Positions 48,001 to 59,235 of a stretch of 64,000 nucleotides of DNA are shown in pieces. Each line of letters begins with the position of its first letter. The first letter of the stretch is position 1. The notes under the pieces are model-generated. The model did no database searches. It was not told the DNA's origin and worked only from the letters and a program-made list of their open reading frames with translations. This DNA comes from Siphlonurus alternatus (lineage: Eukaryota > Arthropoda > Insecta > Ephemeroptera > Siphlonuridae). The stretch covers positions 38,668,979 to 38,732,978 of the forward strand of contig OX463780.1 in assembly GCA_949825025.1 (NCBI GenBank). The letters run 5' to 3'. Made by a program: the position numbers and the translations under genes.

Positions 48001-51000
48001 TTTTAGAACATAAATATTTTTAGTACAAAAAGTTTAAGTTTTAGTTAGTTAAATTACGTTTTCAAAGCCCTACGTTAAAATCGATATTTTATGTATTACA
48101 TAATAATTATATATTAATTATGTATATATATTATGTAACATCGTTAAAAACAATGCAATGCATGTATAAGCATTACAGACAGTTTAACAATTATTACAGA
48201 ATGTAACTACTATAAGACAGCTTAAAAACTAACTAAATTATAAGCTGCTTACAAAATTAAAATTTGTTTTATATATAAATCATTCACCCGGTAGTATGTT
48301 AGTTCTTACTCACCGCGGCAGGGTGTTGCGTCACAGTAGTGAAGAGGCCTGGCAGCGGGTCCGCCAGTTCGGAGTCGATGGTTCCTGCCCGTCGTATGCC
48401 ACTGCCCACCAGCAATTGTACCTTGGTACCCGGTCGCACCACGTGCCACGGTCCCAACGTCACCGTGAGCCGCGAACCAGCGAACCGGCACCGGGACCCT
48501 GGAAGTGGAAGTTCACAAAACGTGTATAAGTTAGCCGGTAAAAACAAGTATATTTTGTTTCAAAAACTTTATAGTATTTAAAATTTATTTTTACTTATTT
48601 TCATAGACTGTTATAATTGTGTAACCTATATGTTCTAGATGCGGAAAAAAATAGCACAATTTTTCAATAAAACAAAATCATATCTATATAGTATAAATGG
48701 GGCAAAAATAGCATGATGAACCTAAAATATGATATTGTTTCTGTTTTATACATTACATGTATATATTTTGTCCAGTTTCCTTAGCTTTCTAGACTAAGCT
48801 GGCGACTCTGGCGAGTTTGAAATTTATTTTATATACTAATAGGTAATACCCTTGAAGTTTAAATTTGCTTCCTCGTTATATTGTTTTAATTTCCAGGCAA
48901 CAAAGAAAACAAGCCATCTCCTGGCGCCCAATAAGCTAGAATTAATCACAATTATATAGAAGTGTCACCTACCTGGTCCGAGGAGCGTGAGGGAGGCGGG
49001 GGAGAAAAGGTTGTTGCAGTCTGGCCGGGCCACCACGCTATGGTCGAAGTCCAGCCAGAGGGAGCGAAGGTCGGGCGAGAGCATGGTGCTCTGCAGGGCT
49101 GGGGCCGGGGCTCGCACCGTCACCTCCGCGCTCGCAGCACACCGTGCACTGTAAACAGTCACCTGATGAGGAGACTAAAATGCTACATGTCACAGTAAAA
49201 TGATGCTCCATAACGTTTCTTCAAACTATTTGAACTAAAAATTGGTTACTACACAGATATGTTATATTTTACGTATAATTATCTTTCTTCTTTGTTACAA
49301 ATAAGTCAGTATGATTGGGGAGGGTTACTACTACAATTATTTGAAATATTAATATTATAGTCAAAGAAAAAAATTGAGAATCATCGCCGACACGTAAAAT
49401 TTCCCCGCAAAGTTAGGCAACTTCTGCAGCACCAAATCAGAGCGGGTTATATATGCACCAGGGGCAAGATGGCGTATACTATAGTGTTCACATTTTCTTG
49501 GTGAGCAATTTGCTAGCCTCAAGACGTTCTGATTGAAAAGTTGTAATATTATACAGAAGAACTCTTTCATCTACATACCTGCTGACTGCCGCAGCCTCGG
49601 AAGCCGCAACCCTCAGGAGCAGACGTCCCGCAGCGTTGGGCTCAAAGCGCGCGCAGGTCACCATACCCTGAGCTGACAGGGCCGGCACGATGAGCACCAA
49701 CATGGCGGGGTTCTGGGACCACAGAACACACAGCAGTAGCTGATCGGGCGTGGCACTGGGAACCGTGGCCTTCAACTGCACACAAGAAAGGTCATCATGA
49801 GCATCGGGGTGGGTTTGAGAGACAACAAATACAGTACGAGTCGTCGTAGCTTTATAAATATTAGTACATATTTTATATTTCATGCTTGTCAACCACAAAA
49901 TCGGATTTCTTTTTCTTTTTCATCAGTAACATGTTTATAGTTTATAAGACTGATATTTTCTCCTTTGTTAATTTATATATTGTTCAAATTTTGTGCACTT
50001 AAAAATTACGATGAAATTAATCTTCAGAAACTCTTTCCTTGCATTTAATATTCAATTTGAAAAATGAAATAAAAATAAATTACAAAAATGACACTGAATA
50101 TAAAAAAAAAAAAACACATTTCATTGGAATCCCCTAAAACAAATATTAGCCATCATAGCATACATAACACAAAAATAATAACTTAATTGAATTCTAATTG
50201 AGGGGTCTCAAAACATAGTTCACTATGATAAGCCCACCTGGACCTCGACGCCGACCGTGGCTTGTGCTGGTTGGACGGTGGTGACCGCCAGCAGCGCACT
50301 GTCCACCACTGTGAGGGGCGGACCCTGCGGCAGCGGCAGAGGTGCTCCGGAGGCCTCCTCGCACTGCACCCGATAGCGACCCCGCGCAGGTACCACAACC
50401 TCCGCCTCGAGCGAACCCTCCCGCGTTGTCACCCGGCTCACAGCATCGCGGAACTGCAAAAATTGGTGACTGCCATGGTTGGGTCCAGAAAAACAGGTGA
50501 TTGCTCATACGATCGAATAGTAAAATGTTTGTCGATTCGTATTTTTTTTTTTCCTATTTGTATATATTGAATTTTAGATATCAGCGTACTGGCAGAAGTC
50601 TATCAAAACAAGGCATATAAATTTATACGTGTATACAAAATTACAACTAATTTTATTCGTTATGTAATATTTCAGACTTTCCAATAAAATGAAACCTCAG
50701 TTCATCATTACTACCTTCTTGCATGATAAAAGAAAACAATAACTTGTTGATTTTTTAACTTGTTAGTTAACTGCAGCAGCGGTAATATGACAGCAAATTG
50801 TAGTTACATGGCATATTATAGAAAGCAACTCTACATAATAAAACTACCAGAAATGTCAAATTTTATATACAAGATGAAATATGACTGTTCAACCATCATG
50901 TAGTTATATACAATCATTACAGACGCATTATAGGTCATCGATCATGGTACCAAGACATCAATATTTTAAGATTCATGCCATGCTCCACGATTAAATTTGT

Positions 51001-54000
51001 TTTTACAGGGATGATAACGGGGTGACGTACCATGGTGGCGCCACGCTTGAGGAAGCACTTGGCCCCGGCCACTGTGGTGACCTTCAGTCCGGCCCCCGTC
51101 AGAGACAGCGACGTGGTGCGGTCGCCACACCGGTCCAGCAGAGACGGCACGGCGCGGGTCACGCTCATGCAGCCTGCACACGTGGACAACATACACTTTA
51201 ATATAATTAGGATAATGTATGCTACAGTTATATATTTTCAGATCATTAAGAGTGCTTTCCATTAAGCATGAACATTAATTAATGATGATATACTACTCCA
51301 TAGATACCTCTGTGAGTTTGCAATGTTTGCAATTAATTTTACATAAATACGTAATATTTTAAATATAACACTTTTAAAAGAACGTATACTTTTTAATGAG
51401 CAATTAATGAAAGATGTATACAGAACACCTATGGCATCTATACATATATACTGTATCTATATTATATATATTTATTTAACTGGGTTTGCTTCCCAGAGTA
51501 TGAGGAGACATATACAAAATTTGCAATTTTATTTATTGTTCACTGAAGGGGAGGGAGGACGACTCACGGTCTCGGGTGAGGTCATCCTTGCCCAGACAAC
51601 GGCCGCAGTTGTCCCTGGAAAGCGCCGGGTCTCCGTCACAGCCGGCCCGGCATCCGCGTGTCTCCTGGCCGGCACACGCCCCGCACGTGTTCATGCCAGA
51701 GTCCGCGGGCCGCTTGCTGCTGCCTCCCACGCACATCCCGCACCTGCGAGCACGTGGGTCTTGTAGGTAAGTATTAGCACGCTGAACATTTTTTGTCCTT
51801 CCTGGGTACAGTATATTATATGGGTATTTGCAAATGAGTAAATGGGTATTAATTTATATAACAATTATAATATTAATTTAAATACAAATATACTTGAATA
51901 ATTAATATTGTATTTATTCCATTTTGTTTTTTCCGTTCACCAATTTGTTTTGCAATTTGCAATACAATTAAATTACAGAATTATACAATAATCTAAAATC
52001 ACACTAATTCGTACTAAATTATTATTTAATATGTAAGTAAATTAAAATTTTTGGTTCATTTTATATGCTGAATCATCAAGGCCGCGGATAATATTGTATG
52101 AGTTCATAAATAAACTCTTTACCTATACTCAAACATATAATAATATTAATAATATATTTTAGCATGGTATGCAATTTATGATAATAATTTTTATATATTT
52201 ATTTTAACACTACAAGTAGAGCACGGACACAAAGCCATACTCACAAGTTGATGAAAGCTCCGGGCAGTCCATTGCACTGTTTGACCGAGCTGGCCGGCGC
52301 GTCGTCACACTCGACGCAAACATACTCCTGCTCGTCATCTTCACGTGGCTGGGGCGAAGTCGTAGTCTTCGGGTCGGTCACTGGCGGCCGCGCAGTAGGA
52401 ACAAGCTTGTTGAGATTGGGGGACTGGCGGATGGACTCGGAGTCTGAGCCCCCGTCCTCATGACCCTCATCTACTGGTGCAGGTGCTCCCGGCTCTACTG
52501 ATGGGGATGGTGCATCTACTGGGGGATTGGGTGCAGGTGCGGAGGAGTCAGGAGGTTTAGATTCAGCAGGAGGATCTGACTTAGAAGGTTTTTCAGTGGT
52601 TCCTTTGTCACTGGGAGGGCCTTTTGGAGTGTCTTCTTTTGGGGCTACAGGAGTTTCTAGTTCTTTGGGAGTATCTGGTTTCTTGGGCTCCTCTCCGGGC
52701 TTATCAGAACCTTTCTCTGGTGGTTTAGTGGCTTCTGAACCTCCAGGTAAAGCGGCAGGAGGTTCCGAAACTTTGGGAGTTTCTGATGGTTTCTTGGGCT
52801 CCTCGCCAGGTTTATCAGAACTTTTCTCTGGTGGTTTAGTGACATTTGAAACTCCAGGTGAAGCTGCAGGAGGTTGTTCTTCTTTGGGAATTTCTGATGG
52901 TTTCTTGGGCTCCTCGCCAGGTTTATCAGAACTTTTCTCTGGTGGTTTAGTGACATTAGAAACTCCAGGTGAAGCTGCAGGAGACTCTGGACTTGCCGGG
53001 TCGGGCTTCTTCTCCCCCTCACTAGGTGGCTTGTTTTCACCTGGAGCCGGAGCACCGTCATGTGCTGGTGCTGGTGAAGGGTTTGCCGGGGCTGGTTTAA
53101 GATCATCAGCAGGCTTGGTTACAGAGCCTTCACCTGATGGTGAACCACCAGGAGTTGCTGTTGGCCCTTTAGGTGGGGTTGATTCTGCCGGGGATGGTTT
53201 AGCTCCTTCTAAAGGAGGAACAGCTGCCCCTGGAGTATCTTGACCTTTTGGTACAGTATCTGGTTTTGTTGCCGTTTCTTCTCCAGCTGGTACTGAAGTA
53301 TCAGGACCCTTTGGGTCAGTAGGTTTTGGTTGCTCTTCAGCAGGTCCGCTTGGAATTTTTGGCGTCTCGCCGGAAGGAGGTTGCGGTGATACAACTGCAG
53401 TATTTGCGTTCTCGCTACCGGGAGCAGGACCAGCGGGAGACCCAGGACCTGATGGGGGTGGTGATACGGGGTTCTCTACAGCAGGGGGGTTAATGGGGGA
53501 GTCAGGAGATGCGGTACCTCTGGGAAATTCCACTGGCGGGGGTTTTGGTGACGAATTATCAGGAGGATGAGGTTGCTTCTCGGGATCGGAAGGTGGTTTT
53601 GGTTCTGCAAGAGCCGGGCTACTCTCTCCCCCAGGAGACGCAGGAGCAGGCTTTGTGTCTCCAGCAGGAGTGCCTCCACCGTCCTGCTTTTCTGGAGGCC
53701 CTGTTTGAGCACACCGTCACGGGGCTAGATATTCTCTCAGTCGAATAAAGCGTGAGAAAATATATGCTGAAGTGTGTTGAAATGACACGGCTATATAATG
53801 TGTTTTTGTGATTATATTAATAAAATATTAAGATATTGTACTATTTATTATGATTTTCATGACATTTAAATATTTTAAGTGCATACAACATTGCGGTGTA
53901 AGCAGTGTTGCAATCAATGATGGCAAAAATAATAAAAAAATCATATTCATTACACCATGTAATATTATGGAACGCACTAACACAACACATTGGCAATTAC

Positions 54001-57000
54001 ACTGTAAAAACAAAAATGCATTTTTTTTTTCTGAAATTGAAAAATGCATATATATTTATATTAATTTTGCATGCATGAAATATATCTAATAAAAAGCTGC
54101 CCTTTCTACACTTGTATTATCATAACTGATATGTAACTCAACTAATATATCTAGGTTTTTTGAAGAAATGTATTATTATCATGTTTAGACGAATCCTTTA
54201 CCCTGAATTGAATAATAAATCAACTGTAACAAAAAACATCACTGTGTTATCGTAATAGAAACTATAAATGCTTATCGATTTGTTTTCATTATGTATATAA
54301 TTAAGCTGAATTATTCTGCGAGCTTGGAATGGGATGGATGGATTTTAGGCTGGATGATATCTATACATGCCATTACGTGAGTGCATTAAGTGATTAGTAC
54401 CCTAGAAGGCATTTTTGTTTTACATGTAAAAGCAATGAAGCTAAAGATCGAGATATTTCATTTCAACACAACAAAAATTATGAATATACACCACAACAAA
54501 ATCCATTCTATGTTGTATATTTTTGTTATTATGTAATTTTTCTATTCAAAAAGCTTTTATATGCAATCCATAAATTATGACATGCAAATACAAGAAATTA
54601 ACTATATACGCAGGTGAAATAGCGGAATAGCTGGTGCGATGTTAGACAAACAAAACGCAGGTGTATTTCAAATTTCAATGCATGGAATCTCTATGGCAGA
54701 CTTTTTATTAGTTGATTTGATTTTTTTAGCTCAAGAAAATTCAGTGCATTTCAGTGAAATAATTATACTTGCTAACATTTTTTTAAATGACGCATAAAAC
54801 AATGTGCAGACACTCTATAGGAGGCTGGAAAGAGGATATCACATCTCAAGAGTTTTTAATAATATATTAATATTATAAATGTGTCACATGTCATAAATCA
54901 TAAAAATGCCATAGAAATTTCAGCGGAGACGAAACAAAAATAGTCTAGTTCTTTTTTTTAGGCAATTTTTGGCCAATTTTCGACTTACCCGATGGAGTTG
55001 TAATTTTTGAAGGATCAGATGTAGGTTTTGTCACTGGATTTTGAGGTTTTGTATTTTCTGGAGGTTTCAAAGATGGGTCAACGGGTTTAGGAGCCGGATC
55101 GACAGGTTTGGTTTCTGAACCAGGCTGCTTTGAGACTGGAGGAGTGACGGTCGTTGTGGTAGTGGTTGTTTTTTCTTCTTCCATAGGTTTAACAGAAGGG
55201 TCTACAGGCTTTGGTCCTGTATCTACAGGATCAGGTGGTTTTACGGAAGGGTCTACAGGTTTTGGTCCAACATCAGGTGGTTTCATAGAAGGTTCTACAG
55301 GTTTTGGTCCAATATCAGGTGGTTTTACGGAAGGGTCTACAGGTTTTGGTCCAATATCAGGTGGTTTCATAGAAGGGTCTACAGGTTTTGGTCCAATATC
55401 AGGTGGTTTTACGGAAGGGTCTACAGGTTTTGGTCCAATATCAGGTGGTTTCATAGAAGGGTCTACAGGTTTTGGTCCAATATCAGGTGGTTTTACGGAA
55501 GGGTCTACAGGTTTTGGTTCAATATCAGGTGGTTTTACGGAAGGGTCTACAGGTTTTGGTCCAATATCAGGTGGTTTCATAGAAGGTTCTACAGGTTTTG
55601 GTCCAACATCAGGTGGTTTCATGGAAGGATCCTCAGGTTTTGGTTCAACATCAGGTTGCTGGGTGGCAACAACAGGAGGTTTCACGTCAGGTGGATTAAG
55701 AGGGGGGTCTAGTGTTGTATCTCCTCCAGTACCAGGGTTCTCTTCCATGCATCGGTTTGTATCCTCGTTATATTTCTGGGAAGCATGTGTAATAAACAAC
55801 GTAAGTTCTTTCTCCACACCATTAATTATTATACTGTATAAGTATATTATATAATTTAAAATTATCATTCATGATCAACATGTCTGTTCATAATAATATA
55901 CGATTCATGAATCAATAATCAGATATATAAATTTATTTAATTAGGAAAATCAAATAATGACGATTATGCCGAGATGAATGAAGGGATGAATGACTAAATG
56001 TACGCAGTACAAAAAACAAAACAAAACAAAATTAGGTGGGGGGGGGGGGGAAGAGTTTTTTTTCCATTTTTATTTTTTCAACCGTTTGAAATCTAAATAA
56101 TAAAAAAATACAAAAAAATACTAATTGTCTTAATAAAAAGAGATTTTTTAAAAGTCGAAAAATATACTTTTGCTACACACCAATGTTAACTGGATGCATA
56201 CTGTCAATTATAATAAGTAAGTGCATGTGAATTTTTCTGCAACTTTACGGAATATTTAAAAAAAAAATAATAAAGGTTTTGTAAAAAAGAAATACAATTT
56301 TCACATGAAGGATGGTTGTAAAATTTCTATCTCGTGTAACGTATTAAATAAGTGAAGTATAATTGTTAGTAATTTAAATAAGTTCTCTATAATATGTATT
56401 TACAGACCATAGAGGCCAAAATCTATACAATATATATGTGACTTTCTTCAACTTTATTATGTATAATATATATTATAATGATGAATAAAAAAAAAGAATG
56501 AGAGTAAAAAATACACAAATACAATTAAATAAAACAAAATACACAAGCCTGATTTGTATTAATATTATATATTGAACATAATATATATTTTAAAGAGCAC
56601 ATGCAGTTCATCAGTAAATAATTAATGTACTAGATGCCTTAATTATAAATTATATAGACCAATAAGTTTCGTAATTTAAAGAGCTCTATACAGCTGAAAG
56701 AAAATTAATATAATCTACCAAGAATTAAAATTAGGTATAATAATAATATGAAAAAATAAAATTATGAAATTTAACACAGATAGACATCACAATAAAAAGT
56801 TATGTATGATACTTACAAAAGAGGGGTTACACAGTGGAGTATTGGAATCTTGAGCGTAAATAGAAAATATCATATTCAATAACAGAAGACCAACTATCAT
56901 GTGACAACATTTGAGAGAGATTGGTCGGCAACTGGTGCTTCTATTGCCGACATATCCATGAGCAGCATTACGCCAAGGAGGAGCTCGGTACCGAGACATG

Positions 57001-57161
57001 GCGTCCGACCGGCGAATGACTTCTTGATTGCCGATATTTCTCTGTTCATCGGAGTACCGAGGAGAGTCTCGACAACTGGTAACAGAGCGTCGTTTCACTC
57101 GTCGGCTGTCATCAGTTTTTCCATTGCCGAGGAGCCATAGAAAAGCACAACATTGTGTCAT
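35311..57161 (-). CDS. Large single-pass REJ/GPS-type membrane protein (polycystin-1/receptor-for-egg-jelly ectodomain), 31 exons, about 2845 residues
   Basis: Exons 1-31, in transcript order: 56817-57161, 54989-55775, 52245-53700, 51568-51743, 51031-51173, 50238-50453, 49579-49775, 48973-49148, 48314-48498, 47602-47844, 47141-47365, 46614-46772, 46401-46541, 45994-46133, 45431-45742, 44910-45075, 43984-44176, 43726-43855, 42893-43072, 41952-42100, 41679-41800, 41111-41377, 40884-40981, 40693-40807, 40322-40437, 39917-40108, 39725-39840, 38018-39229, 36298-36437, 35670-36041, 35311-35379. Every junction is GT..AG, phases agree throughout and the total is a multiple of three. Order of parts: signal/anchor segment, Pro-rich repeats, Cys-rich module, beta-rich/REJ region (about 970-2107), GPS-like motif (about 2108-2146), Pro-rich stalk, one transmembrane helix (about 2657-2683), tail of about 160 residues. 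It probably acts at the cell surface in adhesion or gamete recognition (inference). The 11-helix channel part of polycystin-1 is absent. The start codon is uncertain. Confidence 0.82.
36298..36437 (-). CDS. Exon 29: the single transmembrane helix
   Basis: Encodes TLVALVFAGSALSVVLLLAV and a few more non-polar residues, followed by Arg-containing juxtamembrane sequence (FRSASRP). It is the only membrane helix after the ectodomain. The acceptor lies only 7 nt from the TTAA flanking the transposon in the upstream intron. Confidence 0.85.
36451..37509. mobile_element. Composite inverted-repeat element (1059 bp) with TTAA target duplication, piggyBac-like
   Basis: Terminal inverted repeats of about 55 bp start AGTAGAGTGAGCGA and are flanked by TTAA on both sides (36447-36450 and 37510-37513). 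Inside lies a second inverted repeat with about 210-bp arms (about 36503-36713 and 36793-37002), containing TTGGTGTTTCGGAGGCC and its complement. The rest is unique. TTAA duplication is the hallmark of piggyBac-type transposition; no transposase is present. It sits in intron 28 of the REJ/GPS gene, directly before the exon 29 acceptor. Confidence 0.82.
38018..39229 (-). CDS. Exon 28: proline-rich repeat stalk between GPS-like motif and membrane
   Basis: The first about 60 residues, with the end of exons 26-27, form an alpha/beta-looking segment (TITVRLEWGREELVKRAVME.. RLELRGMDGERLNV) that could be a SEA-like juxtamembrane domain. About 340 residues of degenerate tandem repeats (about 65-70 residues each) follow. 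They carry PNPPxGPGVE, TPGVT, PALPGASE and GSPAIPEGPS blocks and are rich in Pro, Gly and Ala. The long antisense frame (38074-39096, plus) is a by-product of this repetitive composition. Confidence 0.8.
40322..40437 (-). CDS. Exon 25: GPS-like motif without the cleavage triad
   Basis: Encodes CARWQSDKWDTEAC, then a spacer, then CDCRASGGHF. This keeps the four GPS cysteines and the two tryptophans (C-W..W..C....CxC). The HLT/HLS tripeptide after the last CxC, where autoproteolysis occurs in GAIN domains, is replaced by ASG. Assignment to the GPS family is by Cys/Trp spacing; inability to self-cleave is inferred. Confidence 0.65.
40486..40628. mobile_element. TTAA-flanked MITE (about 143 bp) in a REJ/GPS-gene intron
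   Basis: Imperfect terminal inverted repeats AGCCGGTATTACACGATACA (left) and, on the right, the complement of GCCTGTATTACATGATACAA. They are flanked by TTAA (40482-40485 and 40629-40632). A related decayed copy lies at 27477-27605 in the SLC22 gene. Confidence 0.75.
42205..42547. mobile_element. Foldback element (343 bp) with about 120-bp inverted arms
   Basis: The left arm starts ATGGACAACATAT and continues through ATTTTATTGCAGAAATGAAT. The right arm is its reverse complement to 42547. The loop carries GGCCACGCCCCCTGGAGGCG. Related sequences occur at about 47410-47480 (one arm) and about 63787-64000. Target duplication not resolved. Confidence 0.8.
43984..46772 (-). CDS. REJ-like region, exons 12-17 of the REJ/GPS-type protein
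   Basis: Residues about 1384-1753 show the pattern of the receptor-for-egg-jelly module. Repeated aromatic-Trp openings occur (YVWSVIAAGG, FSWTCEREG). LELDASASRDLDG is a typical REJ/PKD turn. FTVTVSRGSG is followed by VKVRVVRGTPPVLRL, and LRTMFTVRV precedes a PLWYEFGW strand, as in polycystin-family REJ regions. Exons 5-11 upstream are also beta-rich. Identification rests on motif recognition, not a database search. Confidence 0.65.
44591..44671. repeat. 81-bp near-perfect hairpin in a REJ/GPS-gene intron
   Basis: Arms of 32 bp (44591-44622 and 44640-44671) pair with two mismatches around a 17-nt loop; the stem includes TTAGTTTACCTCT. The size resembles a pre-miRNA, but a minimal palindromic MITE is equally possible (TA lies at both ends). 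Confidence 0.75.
47410..47480. repeat. Solo arm of the 42.2-kb foldback family
   Basis: TTTTTATTGCAGAAATGAAT then AGAGGGCACCAAATT matches one arm of the element at 42205-42547. The opposite arm is absent here. Confidence 0.65.
51568..52330 (-). CDS. Cys-rich CGxC module across exons 3 and 4
   Basis: Segment reading CVECDD, CNGLPG, CGMCVGG, CGACAGQ, CRAGCDGD and CGRCLGKDD, about 80 residues with ten or more Cys. CGxCxG(G/D) repeats of this kind occur in extracellular proteins as small disulfide-bonded modules. It joins the Pro-rich N-terminal stalk to the beta-rich ectodomain. The exon 3/4 junction splits a Leu codon (phase 2). The intron at 51744-52244 is AT-rich and unremarkable. Confidence 0.7.
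52650..52981 (-). repeat. In-frame tandem repeat, about 37 residues x 3, in exon 3
   Basis: Three copies of a unit containing VTKPPEKSSDKPGEEPKKP (third variant ATKPPEKGSDKPGEEPKKP), spaced about 111 bp, in the extracellular Pro/Lys/Glu-rich region of the REJ/GPS-type protein. The long antisense frames here are shadows. Confidence 0.9.
55190..55653 (-). repeat. In-frame 42-bp minisatellite in exon 2 encoding a 14-residue Pro-rich repeat
   Basis: About 11 copies of KPPDIGPKPVDPSV/M. Copies alternate largely between PSV and PSM versions, so the higher-order unit is about 84 bp. Central copies are nearly identical at the DNA level, indicating recent unequal exchange; edge copies have diverged (DVGPKPVEP, DPVDTGPKP). 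It encodes an extended polyproline-like, extracellular stalk. The antisense frame 55108-55854 is a by-product. Confidence 0.92.
56817..57161 (-). CDS. Exon 1: N-terminal signal/anchor exon of the REJ/GPS-type protein
   Basis: Frame from ATG 57161 gives 115 residues; a later ATG at 56900 begins directly with MIVGLLLLNMIFSIYAQD, a classic cleavable signal peptide. From the first ATG the same segment would sit at residues 88-104 behind a basic, Arg-rich leader. I favour translation from 56900 on biological grounds, but the sequence does not decide. Exon ends CNPSF|GTAAGT in phase 0 and joins KYNEDTNRCMEEN of exon 2. Confidence 0.65.
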
Positions 57162-57270
57162 CTTGTGTTACGGCTACTGACGCCTCATTTGCCGGTGTAA
57201 CTGCAGCTTGTTGGTTCTCTGCTCATGCGCATTCACAACGACGCATTGCAAAGCTTGCGTGGTTAAACAT
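57162..57270 (-). promoter_or_regulatory. Probable promoter/5' UTR of the REJ/GPS gene
   Basis: GC-richer, CpG-containing segment directly upstream of exon 1, including AATGCGCATGAGC on the minus strand, close to the NRF1 palindrome. Function inferred from position. Confidence 0.35.
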
Positions 57271-59022
57271 TATTCACTGTTACATTCTCTTTATACTCAT
57301 CAAAGCTGTATTATGACAGTTATATTACATAATAAATAAGTGTTTTTAGTCTATTTGATGCTCGATTTCAGAGTCATTTCAGAAATCGATGTCAATGTCC
57401 TGTTCAACTATTCATTAATTGTATACATTTTTGATGATTAATTGTTTGGTAGATAATAATGAATGAATGAATGATCAATAATAATAATATTAATATCACA
57501 GATATTCTCTGATAATAACATGTAAAATATTATAAATATTAATTATATTTTACTTTGATTCGCTTTTTATCTATAAAATGATAATTCGTCTTTTGTTAGA
57601 AATACATGGCATCAAATAGATCTTCTGAATAGAATTTTAATTAAGAGACAATATATATTGTATTGTTGAATATTGCTGAACGGCATTAAAATATTAATAA
57701 CTAATTTATTAAAGTTATATAGTGCTATTTCAAGCATGCAATATTACAAATAAATCACTGTCATGCAATATACTTAACCAGACCTTATTATAGTAATTAT
57801 TGTAATTAATAATAATACAGTATAATATTATGCAATTTGCGTGATTTATACAGTGTAATTACATACACGTTTTACTATTCTTTCGTTTTACTTTAACTTT
57901 ATTAAATTAATTTTCTTTGATGTAGATATAATAAATTGTTAATATTTTATATATAGAATTGCATGAAAAATAGCTAGTTTATAATCCTTATTAAATTAGG
58001 GAAGGATGACTATAAAATTTGAATACAAAAGCTGCATGATTTACAAAAAGCTTTCCGAGAGTCAACAAATCAAATTTTTAGTCCTGGTTACCCTCTATAA
58101 TTATAATTCCATTAAATAATATTGTTAGTGTTACAAACACATAAATGGGATAATGTTTTTATGTCACAATAGATCATACGACCTCGATCTTTACTATCTC
58201 TATACAATTGTTTGGCTCTGTGCAGTCATGGTAACACGTGGGTGACGATCACTCGCGCTTTGTGCATTAAAAAAAAAAAATCAATCTTGTCATTATACCT
58301 CATGCACCAAATATAGTTTTGTCACGGGTGCTTTCATGAAAACAAAGAATTGTTAGTAAACATGATTAAAAAAATAAAAATTAACACGTACCACTAGAAT
58401 TTTTGACGAGATGCACTGCAAAATATAGTGAAGTTAAAATTTTAAGCAATTAAATTACTTCAGCTCGATTATTACTTTACAAACTTTTTTGTTTCAATTT
58501 CGTAAATAGAAAAAATGCACAATATAAAAAAAAAAAAAAAACAAAGAAAAAAAAACATGTTCATAATAAATGCTTTAAATGTTATTTTGTGGGTGTATAT
58601 ACTAGCTACTGTGTAAGTAGTAGAGTGCACGGCTGCACGGTCATATTAAAATATTAAAAAGAGAAAGAAAAGAGAGACGAGAGAAAAAGAAATATGTGTA
58701 ACTCACTGTCAGTACTATTTTTTTTTTAATTGCAGTTTATCTCCTATATGCAAATCGATCGCTGCAAATAATAATAATAATAATAATTAAAACACAAATG
58801 AATGAGAAATACCAGTCAACTCTTAGCAACGCGAAAATTTAATGAACACAGCCATAGTAGAGTCCATTATAGATTCCATCTATAATAGTATAAATTCAAA
58901 GCAATATAAAATAATAAATTTAAAAATTTCGTTGTAAATTGCGAGATCGAGGTATGAGAAACAAAGTACACGAACTACGAAGCACAATATTTTTTGCTCC
59001 AACGCCTCCACCCTTATTGACC
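57271..59022. other. AT-rich intergenic tract, no supported gene
   Basis: Low-complexity AT-rich spacer with poly-A runs and a short (AAT)n tract near 58768-58787. Nothing gene-like was seen. Confidence 0.6.
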
Positions 59023-59235
59023 TCACACTTTTTCCTCCTGCCAGACTAGGATATTGATGACCGTACTTCCAAAGTACACACGGTACCAGCACGGTGCCAC
59101 CTTGCGCTCGACTCGGCGGGAGGTTACCACATACATGAACCCCGTGGAGTCAATGTTCGCCCGTGAATACTCGTCAAGTGCAACTCGTGCACGGGCTTTT
59201 TCGCTCGTTCCGCAGACTGATTGATGACTTGCCAT
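59023..59235 (-). CDS. Small hypothetical ORF or first coding exon (70 residues)
   Basis: A GC-richer frame in AT-rich surroundings, opening MASHQSVCGTSEKARARVAL and ending LVWQEEKV. The ATG at 59235 has a good context (GGCGGGATGG); an alternative ATG is six codons upstream. GTGTGAGG overlaps the stop codon, so this could be a coding first exon with a donor there. I recognise no domain. It may equally be a chance frame in a GC-rich island. Confidence 0.25.
   Translation of the reverse strand: MASHQSVCGTSEKARARVALDEYSRANIDSTGFMYVVTSRRVERKVAPCWYRVYFGSTVINILVWQEEKV

Noticed and set aside
52527..53243. 238-codon plus-strand open frame rich in Ser/Gly
   Set aside because: Antisense to the repetitive exon 3; no splice sites or start context support it.
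55108..55854. 248-codon plus-strand open frame of GFGPISGGF repeats
   Set aside because: Antisense image of the 42-bp minisatellite in exon 2; the minus frame is part of a phase-consistent gene.
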